Of a stretch of 44,797 nt of DNA, positions 30,172-38,307 are shown in pieces (positions within the stretch are counted from its first letter, which is position 1; every line of letters starts with the position of its first letter). A model generated the notes under the pieces. It had not been told where the DNA came from and made no database searches. It worked only from the letters and a program-made list of their open reading frames with translations. The DNA lies in NCBI GenBank assembly GCA_934255405.1, contig CAKQNT010000013.1:1-44797 (forward strand), read 5' to 3'. A program made the position numbers and the translations under genes. This DNA is from an uncultured Alphaproteobacteria bacterium. GTDB lineage: Bacteria > Pseudomonadota > Alphaproteobacteria > RF32 > CAG-239.

Positions 30172-33100
30172 CTAACGTTTTTTGCGATTAATTAAAGCAA
30201 ACAACATCGGCACAAACAAAGTCGCCACAAATGTAGACATAATCATACCGCCAATCATACCTGTACCTATGGCATGGCGAGAGTTCGCTCCAGCACCTGT
30301 TGAAATTGCCAATGGCAAAACGCCGAACGTAAAGGCTAATGATGTCATCACAATCGGACGGAAACGCAGTTTGGCAGCCTCTATAGCAGCCTCAGCGGCA
30401 GACAAGCCTTCTTCAGTCTTCATTACCGCAAATTCTACAATCAAAATTGCATTTTTGGCGGCTAAACCGATGAGTGTTACCAACCCTACTTGGAAATACA
30501 AATCATTTTCCAAACCACGCATCCACGTTGCCAGCAACGCTCCCAACACCGCAAACGGAACTGAGAGAATAACTACAATTGGCAAAGACCACCGTTCATA
30601 TTGCGCCGCCAATATCAGGAATATCATAATCAAACCAAATACAAATGCTTGAGTAGACGCTCCTCCGGCCAGCTTCTCCTGATAAGCCGAGCCAATCCAC
30701 GACAAACTATAATCCGCCCCCAAAACCTTGTTCGCAACCTCTTCCATCGCGGCAATTGCCTGACCAGAAGAATATCCTGCGGCCGGATCTCCCATCACTT
30801 TGGCAGCCGGAAAGATATTAAACCGATTAATCAGCTCCGGACCGGTAACACGTTCTACCGTAATCAGGGTTGAAAGCGGCACCAATTCTCCGCTATTAGA
30901 TTTTACATATACATAGCGCAAATCATCGGGAGTTCTGCGAAACCGCGATTCTGACTGCAACGTAACTCTAAAGTTGCGCCCCATATAGGTAAAATCATTA
31001 ACATACAGACTGCCGAAAGTAGACTGCATAACCGCATATATGGCATTTATCGGCACATTCAGCACACGGGCTTTTTCTCTGTCCAAATCAATCCGATATT
31101 GCGGAGTATTAACTGCAAAAGTAGTCTTAACATTGGACAAAGCCGGATGCTGCAACGCCGCACTGATAAACTCATTGGTTTTTGCCATCAGCTCTTCCGG
31201 AGATTTACCGGCGCGGTTTTGAATATATCCCTCAAAACCTCCGGTTGTGCTCATCCCCATAATCGGCGGCATACTAAAAGCAAAACCGATACCTTCTGTC
31301 TGGCTCATTCCCATACCGGTAAACACTTGTGCCAGCACATCGGCGCTCTGCGAAGCCTTTTTGCGCTCTGCCCAATCCTTAAGAATAATAAAGCTGATGC
31401 CGGAATAAGTGTTTTGCGTAGAAGACAGCATATTAAAACCATCAATCGTCAACACATCGGTAACATTCGGATCTGCCTGCACCATTGTCGATATTTTATC
31501 ACTAAACTCCACTGTCCGCGGCAGAGAAGAAGCCGGCGGCATATTATAAGACATCAGCAAATTACCTTGGTCTTCATTGGGCACCAAACCACCCGGAACA
31601 ATCCTAAACAAGAATATAATCAGCGCAATCACCGCCGCAAACCCGCTCAAAGCAGTTTTGGGATGATTGATAAAATACCTTACTCCGGAAACATACCACT
31701 CTGTAGCTTTGTCAAAGAAGTTATTAAACCACTTAAATATCCCTTTGGGCTCTTTGTGCTCGGCATTGGGTTTGATAATCAAAGCGCACAAAGCCGGTGT
31801 AAGTGTCAAAGCCACAAAAGCCGAAATCAGCACCGAAACCGCGATAGTAACGGAAAACTGCTTATACATAACGCCGGTCATACCGCCCAAAAAGGCAATC
31901 GGCAAAAACACCGAAGAAAGCACCAAAGCCACTGCCACCACCGGCCCTGACACCTCCATCATCGCCTTAATTGCCGCTTCTCGAGGCGATAATTTTTCAA
32001 CGCTCATCAAACGCTCCACGTTTTCCAATACAATAATGGCATCATCAACCACAATACCGATTGCCAAAATCAAGCCGAATAAAGTGAGCAAATTGATAGA
32101 GAATCCCAGCAAATACATACCGGCAAAAGCGCCGATAATAGAAACCGGCACTGCCAAAATCGGAATTAATGTCGCGCGAAAATTTTGCAAAAACAAATAC
32201 ACAACCAAAATAACCAGCAACACCGCTTCAAAAAACGTATGCACCACTTCTTCAATAGAAATGTTTACAAACAAGGTCGTATCATACGGAATATCATATA
32301 CCAAACCGTCGGGGAAATTTTTAGCAAGCTCTTTCATTTTGGTTTTTACAAGCTCGGCCGTTTCAAGCGCATTTGCCCCCGGTTGCAAATAGATTGCAAA
32401 TGCCACCGCGTCTTGCCCGTTAAATTTAGACTTAACGCTATAATCCTGCGCGCCCAGCTCTATTCTTGCAACGTCCTTAAGCCGCAACAACGCTCCCGAA
32501 CTGTTTGCCGAAAGTATGATATTGCCAAACTCTTCGGTGTTGACCAAACGTCCTTTGGTATTTACCGAATAAGTATACGCGACTTTTTCATCCATCGGCT
32601 CATTGCCGAATTGTCCGGCCGCGAACTGCGAGTTTTGCTCCTGAATTGCCGATATCACATCTTGCGGAGTAAGGTTATATTCCGCCAATTTGTCAGGCGA
32701 AAGCCAAATTCGCATAGAATAATCCTGACTGGCAAACAAAGAGGCGCTGCCCACTCCTTTAATACGGCGGATTTCATCCAATACATTAAGCAACGCATAG
32801 TTTGAAACATAAATTGTGTCATACACCGGATTGGTAGAGCGCATAGCCACCACCTGCAAAATCGAATTAGATTTTTGCTCAACCGTAACCCCTTGTTTTG
32901 TAACCTCCGCCGGCAATTTGGCTGTAGCCGCCTGCACTTTGTTGTTTACATCGATGGTTGCCTGATCCGGATCAGTGCCAATCTCAAACACCACGCCAAT
33001 GGTCAAATACCCCTGCGAAGTGGCGTTTGAATACATGTAAATCATATTTTTTACACCATTGATTTCTTGTTCCAACGGCGCCGCCACCGTATCCGCCAAA

Positions 33101-33270
33101 ACCTCTGCCGTCGCCCCCGGATACACCGCCGAGATTTGAATCTCCGTCGGCACAATGTTGGGATATTGCTCCACCGGCAGCACTTTCATAGAAACCAAGC
33201 CTGCCAAAACAATAATCAAAGACACTACGGTAGCAAAAATCGGTCTGCCGATAAAAAATTTAGAAAACAT
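30172..33270 (-). CDS. acrB: RND multidrug efflux transporter (AcrB/MexB family)
   Basis: This is the inner-membrane proton-driven pump of a tripartite RND efflux system. Length 1032 and 12 membrane segments in two repeats are typical of the hydrophobe/amphiphile exporter (HAE-1) class. The N-terminus MFSKFFIGRPIFATVVSLI and the paired aspartates in TM4 (AIGIVVDDAIIVLENVERL), which carry the proton relay, are intact. The C-terminal repeat has GLVTLIGLAAKNAILIVEFA. It is preceded by its adaptor gene on the same strand with a 35-bp gap, and AAGGA serves as SD. No outer-membrane channel gene is adjacent, so it would use a TolC encoded elsewhere. Confidence 0.95.
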   Translation of the reverse strand: MFSKFFIGRPIFATVVSLIIVLAGLVSMKVLPVEQYPNIVPTEIQISAVYPGATAEVLADTVAAPLEQEINGVKNMIYMYSNATSQGYLTIGVVFEIGTDPDQATIDVNNKVQAATAKLPAEVTKQGVTVEQKSNSILQVVAMRSTNPVYDTIYVSNYALLNVLDEIRRIKGVGSASLFASQDYSMRIWLSPDKLAEYNLTPQDVISAIQEQNSQFAAGQFGNEPMDEKVAYTYSVNTKGRLVNTEEFGNIILSANSSGALLRLKDVARIELGAQDYSVKSKFNGQDAVAFAIYLQPGANALETAELVKTKMKELAKNFPDGLVYDIPYDTTLFVNISIEEVVHTFFEAVLLVILVVYLFLQNFRATLIPILAVPVSIIGAFAGMYLLGFSINLLTLFGLILAIGIVVDDAIIVLENVERLMSVEKLSPREAAIKAMMEVSGPVVAVALVLSSVFLPIAFLGGMTGVMYKQFSVTIAVSVLISAFVALTLTPALCALIIKPNAEHKEPKGIFKWFNNFFDKATEWYVSGVRYFINHPKTALSGFAAVIALIIFLFRIVPGGLVPNEDQGNLLMSYNMPPASSLPRTVEFSDKISTMVQADPNVTDVLTIDGFNMLSSTQNTYSGISFIILKDWAERKKASQSADVLAQVFTGMGMSQTEGIGFAFSMPPIMGMSTTGGFEGYIQNRAGKSPEELMAKTNEFISAALQHPALSNVKTTFAVNTPQYRIDLDREKARVLNVPINAIYAVMQSTFGSLYVNDFTYMGRNFRVTLQSESRFRRTPDDLRYVYVKSNSGELVPLSTLITVERVTGPELINRFNIFPAAKVMGDPAAGYSSGQAIAAMEEVANKVLGADYSLSWIGSAYQEKLAGGASTQAFVFGLIMIFLILAAQYERWSLPIVVILSVPFAVLGALLATWMRGLENDLYFQVGLVTLIGLAAKNAILIVEFAVMKTEEGLSAAEAAIEAAKLRFRPIVMTSLAFTFGVLPLAISTGAGANSRHAIGTGMIGGMIMSTFVATLFVPMLFALINRKKR

Positions 33271-33305
33271 AATTTACATCCTTGTTTTGGGTTATAGGAG
33301 CCGTT

Positions 33306-34430
33306 CTATTTGGTAACCGGATTAACCTTAATGCCTGGTCGCATTTTCATCAAATCGCCAACAATTACCTTATCGCCGGCGGTCAGCCCGTCATCAATAA
33401 TCCAACCACCGTTTTCAGTCATAATTCCGGTGCGAACATTTACCATTTCTACGGTATCGTCTGCCTTAACCCGATATACAAAAGAACCACCGGCGCCCTG
33501 CATAACCGCTTCTTGCGGCACAACCAAAGCATCGATTCTGGTCAGCCCTTCCAACACCAGACGCAAAAACTGCCCCGGACGCAACCGATTTTCCGGATTA
33601 GGAAATACGGCACGCAACTTTAGCGTACCGGTTTTTTCATCAATGCTCGGATTAACAAAATTAATCTGCCCGTCTAACGGATAAACCGTGTCATTGCCGG
33701 TTTTAAGCTTGGCGGTAACTTCACTTTTGTTCTGCGGGTTGCGCACCAAACCGCGGTCAATCATATTAGCCAAAGAAGATATATCACTCTCCGAAGCAGA
33801 AAATATTACATAAATCGGATCCAGCTGGGTAATGCTGGTCAAAAGCCCGTTAACTGAAATCAGGCTTCCTTCCGACTGTGCCTCCATACTGGTAATACCG
33901 CTGATTGGAGCTTTAACTGTCGTATAGTCAAGATTAAGCTGGGCAGAGTCCACTTCTGCCTGTGCCAACGCGTTGGCTGCCCGCAAAGAATCCAAATTAG
34001 CTTTGGCCTCATCGCGATTCTTTTCGCTCACTACCCGCTCGGCAAACAACTTATCAATACGTTTCCACTGCGTTTCCGCTGCTGAAAGTTTGGCTTGATT
34101 CTGCGCCAACTTAGCCTTTGCCTGAGCCAACGCCACTTCAAACGGCGCCGGATCAATCTGGAACAGCACTTGTCCCTCGTCTACCTGAGACCCCTCAACA
34201 TAGTTGCGCTTAAGCAAAATACCCCCTACTCTGGCTCTGACTTCGGTATCTTTTGAGCCCTGCGCCCGCGCCGAAAATTCAAAGCTCAGCGGCACATTTT
34301 CCGCCTGCAGAACTTTTACCTTCACCTCCGGCAGCTGCGCCGCCTGCCGACTGTCATTCTTATCTTCAAAACAGCCGCTCAGTGCCAAAACCGAAACCAA
34401 CACCGCCAGTGTTTTTTTTGTCTTAAACAT
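33306..34430 (-). CDS. acrA: RND efflux periplasmic adaptor lipoprotein (AcrA/MexA family)
   Basis: This adaptor joins the RND pump to an outer-membrane channel. The N-terminal signal ends in a lipobox (VLALSGC), so the mature protein should be lipid-anchored like AcrA. The lipoyl half-motifs (RARVGGILLKRNYVEGSQVD and VKAPISGITSMEAQSEGSLI) flank an alpha-helical hairpin. Barrel and membrane-proximal domains follow. Two adjacent ATGs exist at 34433 and 34430. I chose 34430 because the SD-like AGAGG then lies 6 nt upstream. It is the first gene of an adaptor-pump operon, divergent from aaxB. No local repressor gene is visible. Confidence 0.93.
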   Translation of the reverse strand: MFKTKKTLAVLVSVLALSGCFEDKNDSRQAAQLPEVKVKVLQAENVPLSFEFSARAQGSKDTEVRARVGGILLKRNYVEGSQVDEGQVLFQIDPAPFEVALAQAKAKLAQNQAKLSAAETQWKRIDKLFAERVVSEKNRDEAKANLDSLRAANALAQAEVDSAQLNLDYTTVKAPISGITSMEAQSEGSLISVNGLLTSITQLDPIYVIFSASESDISSLANMIDRGLVRNPQNKSEVTAKLKTGNDTVYPLDGQINFVNPSIDEKTGTLKLRAVFPNPENRLRPGQFLRLVLEGLTRIDALVVPQEAVMQGAGGSFVYRVKADDTVEMVNVRTGIMTENGGWIIDDGLTAGDKVIVGDLMKMRPGIKVNPVTK

Positions 34431-34630
34431 CATATACCTCTCAGCGAAAAATTTTCTTTCAATACAGACTACTATAATATGTTTATTTTTCCAGTATTTT
34501 TTAGAACTGTGGATATATCCTCCTCATAAGTTTTATTGAAAAATCTCCGCCACTGATTAGGTAATGGAACAGCTGATTTCCAAAGGCTGGACTCAAACCT
34601 GTTTTTAACCCGATTTTTAGGAGATTTAAT

Positions 34631-35215
34631 ATGACTGAAGGCGTTCGTTTTCCTACTTTTGCATTTATTACCGGTGGTGCCGGTCAGGCCGATGACGGTA
34701 TTCCGCCTCAACCGTTTGAGACTTTTTGCTACGACTCGGCTCTGATGCAGGCGCGTATCGAAAACTTCAATGTTGTGCCCTACACTTCTGTATTGCCCAA
34801 GGAGCTGCATGGCAAAATTCTGCCTCTTGATGACAAAATTGCCGCCCAGTTTAAGCATGGCGCGGTTTTGGAAGTTATTATGGCCGGACACGGCGCCAAC
34901 CGCGATGAACACAAGGCCATTGCCACCGGCGTTGGCGTTTGCTGGGGCAAAGACAAAAAAGGCGAGCTTATCGGCGGTTGGGCTGCTGAATATGTAGAAT
35001 TTTTTGATACTTATATCGATGACGAGATTGCCAAAGGTCATGCCCAGATGTGGCTCAACAAATCGCTAAATCACGAGTTGGCAATCCGCGGTGTAGAAAA
35101 ACATTCAGAATTTCAGATGTGGCATAATTATATCAACATCACTCAACAATTCGGCTACTCGCTCACAGCTCTTGGTTTCCTCAACTTTGAGCATGCCGCA
35201 CCGGCGCAAGTCTAG
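34631..35215 (+). CDS. aaxB: Pyruvoyl-dependent arginine decarboxylase, AaxB-like
   Basis: This enzyme converts arginine to agmatine and CO2, consuming a proton. It belongs to the pyruvoyl-dependent class, in which the proenzyme cleaves itself between Thr and Ser to create the pyruvoyl cofactor. The cleavage motif VVPYTSVLPKEL places Thr52-Ser53 exactly where I recall it in chlamydial AaxB. Other AaxB-like blocks are GIPPQPFETFCYDSALMQA, KHGAVLEVIMAGHGANRDE and GWAAEYVEFFDTYIDDEIA. Length 194 matches AaxB, and recalled similarity to the Chlamydia protein is very high along the whole chain. SD AGGAG lies 7 nt before the ATG. The next gene is the matching antiporter. Confidence 0.93.
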   Translation: MTEGVRFPTFAFITGGAGQADDGIPPQPFETFCYDSALMQARIENFNVVPYTSVLPKELHGKILPLDDKIAAQFKHGAVLEVIMAGHGANRDEHKAIATGVGVCWGKDKKGELIGGWAAEYVEFFDTYIDDEIAKGHAQMWLNKSLNHELAIRGVEKHSEFQMWHNYINITQQFGYSLTALGFLNFEHAAPAQV

Positions 35216-35281
35216 GCTTAAATCTGTTCCCCGAAACAACAAAAGTTTCGGGGGACATTATAATCAGAAGGAATTTGCATT

Positions 35282-36766
35282 ATGAAAGCACCTAAAAAAT
35301 CTGCTGCCGTGCAGGCTTCCGGCACTACCGATTCTGCCGGCCTCGGAGTATTGGCACTGGCAGCAATAGTCGTCAGCACAATGCTGGGAGGCGGAATCTA
35401 TAGCTTGCCGCAAAATATGGCTGCCGGAGCTTCAGCCGGAGCCGTATTGCTGGCATGGCTTATCACCGGCTTTGGCATATTTTTTATTGCCCGCACGTTT
35501 TCTGTTCTTTCCATGGCCAAACCGGACCTCAAAACCGGCATTTATTCCTACAGCCGCGCCGGTTTCGGACGCTATGCCGGTTTTACTATCGGCTGGTCAT
35601 ATTGGCTGTGTCAGGTTTGCGGCAACGTTGGTTATGCCGTAATCACCATGGATGCCCTCAACTACTTTTTTCCGCCGCATTTTGCCGGCGGCAACAATCT
35701 GCTGTCCATCATCTGCGGCTCGCTGATTATTTGGGGATTTAACTATTTGGTTTTGCGCGGAGTAAAACAAGCCAGTATTGTCAACACCATTGGTACGATA
35801 ATCAAAATTGTGCCGCTGGTTCTTTTTATTTTGATTATGTTGTTTGTTTTCCACTACAACAAATTTGACTTTGATTTCTGGGGCGAAGCAATTACCACCA
35901 AAGCCAAACTCGGTGGACTTGGCGCTCAAATCAAAAGCACCATGCTGGTTACCTTGTGGGCGTTTATCGGCATTGAGGGCGCCGTAGTCATGTCCAATCG
36001 CGCCAAAAGTCCGCAAGACGTTGGCACCGCCACTATCTTGGGTTTTGCCGGATGTTGGGTGATTTATATTTTGCTCTCGCTGCTGCCGTTCGGCTATATG
36101 AGCCAAGAACAATTGGCAAGCGTAGCCAACCCCTCAACCGCCGGAATACTTGAACACGCCATCGGACGCACCGGCGCTTGGATTATGAACATCGGGCTAT
36201 TGGTATCCGTGCTCACCAGTTGGCTGGCATGGACCATGGTTACCGCGGAGATTCCGCAAGCCGCCGCGCAGGACGGAACTTTCCCCAAGATATTTACTAC
36301 TGAGAACAAAAACGGCTCTCCGTCGGTATCCCTGATTGTCACCAGCATTGCCATGCAGTTGTTTTTGTTACTGGTATATTTCTCCAACAATGCCTGGAAC
36401 ACCATGTTATCCATCACCGGTGTAATGGTATTGCCTGCTTATTTTGCATCCTGCGCTTATCTATGGAAACTCTGCGAAGATGGCGAATTTCCCAACGGAA
36501 TTGTCTATAAACGCTCCGGAGCATTACTCACCTCGATTATCGGCTCTGTTTATGCCTTGTGGCTGATATATGCTGCCGGCTTAAATTATCTGTTGATGGC
36601 GGTGGTAATTTTGGCTTTAGGCATTCCGGTATTCATTTGGGCGCGCAAAGAACACCACCCCGAACAACCGGCGTTTTCTCGCAAAGAGTGTTGTGGAGCG
36701 GCCATATTGGTAATAATTGCCTTGTTTGCAATCTATGCCTTCGCACGCGGTATTATTAATCTTTAA
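35282..36766 (+). CDS. aaxC: Arginine/agmatine antiporter, AaxC-like (APC superfamily)
   Basis: This inner-membrane exchanger is predicted to import arginine and export agmatine, completing the decarboxylation cycle with AaxB. It has about 12-13 membrane helices over 494 residues. TM1 carries the APC substrate-binding loop VSTMLGGGIYSLPQNMAAGA, and TM6 has VTLWAFIGIEGAVVMSNRA, the usual amine/carboxylate-binding elements of basic amino-acid antiporters. It follows aaxB by 66 bp with AGAAGGAATTTGCATT as leader. On sequence alone it could be an arginine/ornithine (ArcD/YdgI-like) exchanger. Adjacency to the arginine decarboxylase is the argument for AaxC. Confidence 0.9.
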   Translation: MKAPKKSAAVQASGTTDSAGLGVLALAAIVVSTMLGGGIYSLPQNMAAGASAGAVLLAWLITGFGIFFIARTFSVLSMAKPDLKTGIYSYSRAGFGRYAGFTIGWSYWLCQVCGNVGYAVITMDALNYFFPPHFAGGNNLLSIICGSLIIWGFNYLVLRGVKQASIVNTIGTIIKIVPLVLFILIMLFVFHYNKFDFDFWGEAITTKAKLGGLGAQIKSTMLVTLWAFIGIEGAVVMSNRAKSPQDVGTATILGFAGCWVIYILLSLLPFGYMSQEQLASVANPSTAGILEHAIGRTGAWIMNIGLLVSVLTSWLAWTMVTAEIPQAAAQDGTFPKIFTTENKNGSPSVSLIVTSIAMQLFLLLVYFSNNAWNTMLSITGVMVLPAYFASCAYLWKLCEDGEFPNGIVYKRSGALLTSIIGSVYALWLIYAAGLNYLLMAVVILALGIPVFIWARKEHHPEQPAFSRKECCGAAILVIIALFAIYAFARGIINL

Positions 36767-36775
36767 TCGCAAATT

Positions 36776-36846
36776 AAAAAAAGAGGCTCTTGTCTAAACT
36801 GCTCAACTTTCAGAGGTACAGTTCTTATCATAAGAGCCTCTTTTTT
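36776..36846 (+). terminator. Long-loop terminator after aaxC
   Basis: AAGAGGCTCTT (36781-36791) pairs with AAGAGCCTCTT (36832-36842), with A and T runs outside. The 40-nt loop contains its own AACTG/CAGTT pair. It separates aaxC from the next unknown gene. Confidence 0.8.
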
Positions 36847-36887
36847 CAATCAACAGCTTATTTTGTCAAATTTTTGCAAAAAAGTTA

Positions 36888-36916
36888 TTGTAAATAGCTG
36901 CAAAATATGTTAGAAA
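36888..36916 (+). promoter_or_regulatory. Promoter of the unknown membrane gene at 36972
   Basis: TTGTAA (36888-36893), a 17-nt spacer and extended -10 TGtTAGAAA (hexamer 36911-36916). The leader is about 50 nt, A/T-rich and without an SD. Confidence 0.45.
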
Positions 36917-36971
36917 GAACACACTTTTTTATTAGTAAGAATATCATTTTTAATCACAAAAATTACAAAAC

Positions 36972-37373
36972 ATGAAAAAAATTTTTAAAATCATCGTTTG
37001 TATAACGATGTTGTGTTCTGTGGCGTTAATGGCGTATTCTATATGGATGCACAGTACAAATGCCAAAGCCATCATGCAGATTGTACTGATGGCCGGCGGC
37101 AGTTTAGGCGCTTTATACGCACTCATCAGTTGCACCAAGCTGCAGGCGCGCAAAATTCGCAATGGCAGCAGCAACATTCCAATGTGGAAATGCCTTGGTT
37201 TCCTCATCGTCGAAGTTGTTTTGGCCACGGCATGCATCTATCTGCTGTTCCATATCTGGAGCGTGAGAGATATGCTCAATGCCGAACTGGCAACTCTCCT
37301 CTCCGGATGTTTTGTCTATTGGCTTACTCACAGCCCATCGCCACAAAAACCGGCAGAAGAAGCCGAAAATTAA
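36972..37373 (+). CDS. Small unknown membrane protein (133 residues)
   Basis: I do not recognise this protein. It has about four membrane helices (roughly residues 5-23, 34-54, 71-93 and 105-120). A basic loop, TKLQARKIRNGSS, lies between the second and third, and the tail is hydrophilic and acidic. The small gene at 44278 shows a similar plan (hydrophobic helices around a basic loop with RKLRNW), which may be coincidence. The ATG follows AATCACAAAAATTACAAAAC with no SD. It is monocistronic, with its own promoter and a strong terminator shared with the convergent gene at 37419. Confidence 0.65.
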   Translation: MKKIFKIIVCITMLCSVALMAYSIWMHSTNAKAIMQIVLMAGGSLGALYALISCTKLQARKIRNGSSNIPMWKCLGFLIVEVVLATACIYLLFHIWSVRDMLNAELATLLSGCFVYWLTHSPSPQKPAEEAEN

Positions 37374-37374
37374 T

Positions 37375-37411
37375 AAAAAAAGAGGTTCTTTTGAAAAGAA
37401 CCTCTTTTTTT
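37375..37411. terminator. Bidirectional terminator between two unknown genes
   Basis: AGAGGTTCTT (37381-37390) pairs with AAGAACCTCT (37396-37405), with A and T runs outside. It serves the 36972 gene (plus) and the 37895 gene (minus). Confidence 0.9.
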
Positions 37412-37418
37412 GCTACGT

Positions 37419-37895
37419 TTAACAAACAATCAGATAATCGGCCTCTAATTCCGGCAACTCTCTCTCCTTAATACGCTGTACAACATACTTGTAGCGCTCA
37501 TCTGTTACCAAGAGACAACGTTTATCTTGCTCCTGCTCCGATGCCGACGCAATTTTCCGCAGTGAAGAACAGAAGTCTTCCACATTATCGGCATACAGCG
37601 TTTCCACCTCCGGAGCCAATCCATACATCACCATAGTACGCGGCAAAACATCAGAAACATTCTTATCTTCGACAGCCGCCAGCAACAACACCATTTTTCG
37701 GTTTTGCCCCAAAGGTCCCTTGTCTCCGTACTCGTCTTTCAGCTTCACCCACAAACCAACTGTCGTCATAAGCTTTTTCAAAACCTTGCCGCAGAGGACA
37801 ATATAATCATAATTGTCCAACTTACTCATACCTTCAGCACCGCAAACTTTGCAAAGATACTCGGTGGTATAATACCAATTGCTTTTTTCTCTCAT
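37419..37895 (-). CDS. Unrecognised 158-residue protein
   Basis: I do not recognise this protein. It is soluble-looking, with an N-terminal Cys pair (YLCKVCGAEG), which could be half of a zinc site although a second pair is not obvious. A middle segment, GPLGQNRKMVLLLAAVED, and a C-terminal strand ending in LIVC follow. It has its own promoter and a bidirectional terminator. The leader TTATTAAATCTATATATT before the ATG lacks an SD. A GGAGG sits 22 nt upstream, too far to act. It lies downstream of the palindromic-element cluster at 38000-38304. Confidence 0.65.
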   Translation of the reverse strand: MREKSNWYYTTEYLCKVCGAEGMSKLDNYDYIVLCGKVLKKLMTTVGLWVKLKDEYGDKGPLGQNRKMVLLLAAVEDKNVSDVLPRTMVMYGLAPEVETLYADNVEDFCSSLRKIASASEQEQDKRCLLVTDERYKYVVQRIKERELPELEADYLIVC

Positions 37896-37927
37896 AATAT
37901 ATAGATTTAATAATCAACCTCCATTTA

Positions 37928-37956
37928 CAGATAACATAAAAATCCCCCAATTACAA
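37928..37956 (-). promoter_or_regulatory. Promoter of the 158-residue unknown gene
   Basis: Read leftward: TTGTAA (37956-37951), a 17-nt spacer and extended -10 TGtTATCTG (hexamer 37933-37928). The leader of about 25 nt has no correctly placed SD. Confidence 0.55.
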
Positions 37957-37999
37957 GTTATTTAATCTTACTGGGTTGATGACATTGCCACACAAAAAA

Positions 38000-38030
38000 A
38001 GCTGAAAAATTCAAAAATGAATTTTCAGCT
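38000..38030. terminator. Bidirectional GCTGAAAAATTCA hairpin terminator
   Basis: AGCTGAAAAATTCA (38000-38013) pairs with TGAATTTTCAGCT (38018-38030) with one bulged A, flanked by A and T runs. It is the same family as 16987-17031 and again lies on the far side of palindromic elements that follow a leftward gene. Confidence 0.85.
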
Positions 38031-38051
38031 TTTTTTCACGCACAATCTCTA

Positions 38052-38176
38052 GCGAGGTTGGATAGTGGATTTTATAGAGTGATTTGAAAGGCGGCGACAC
38101 CGGAGTTTACATAATAGTAAATGAGGATGTCGCCGACCTGCACAAATTGCTCTAGAAAACCTCTAGACAACCTCGC
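38052..38176. repeat. Nested palindromic element (125 bp), first of a tandem pair
   Basis: Concentric pairs are GCGAGGTT/AACCTCGC (38052-38059 and 38169-38176), TTTT-TAGAG facing CTCTA-AAAA, ATTTG/CAAAT, GGCGACA/TGTCGCC (38093-38099 and 38128-38134) and apex GTTTAC/GTAAAT (38105-38110 and 38117-38122). The left flank is GCACAATCTCTA. This is one of the best-preserved copies. Confidence 0.9.
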
Positions 38177-38184
38177 CCCTCGCG

Positions 38185-38304
38185 AGCTCGGATAGTGGTA
38201 CAGATAGAGGCATTTAGAAGGCGAGGAAAATTTTAGTGTACAAAGTAGTACATGAATTTTCCGAGACCGAACTAAATGCCTCTAGATGCGCCGCTAGACG
38301 AGCT
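38185..38304. repeat. Nested palindromic element (120 bp), second of a tandem pair
   Basis: Concentric pairs are AGCTCG/CGAGCT (38185-38190 and 38299-38304), a perfect 12-bp AGAGGCATTTAG/CTAAATGCCTCT (38206-38217 and 38272-38283), GGAAAATT/AATTTTCC (38225-38232 and 38255-38262) and apex GTGTAC/GTACAT. Almost every stem differs in sequence from the neighbouring copy yet pairs as well or better. It ends 3 bp before the nitroreductase stop codon. With the first copy it fills the 412-bp gap. Confidence 0.9.
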
Positions 38305-38307
38305 TGA

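Noticed and set aside
34472..35041. Minus-strand 189-codon reading frame opposite aaxB
   Set aside because: It is antisense to a clearly conserved decarboxylase whose codon pattern explains the open frame.
38052..38304. Possible CRISPR array in the repeat clusters
   Set aside because: Repeats are long imperfect palindromes with variable stems, not short identical repeats with unique spacers, and no cas genes are present.
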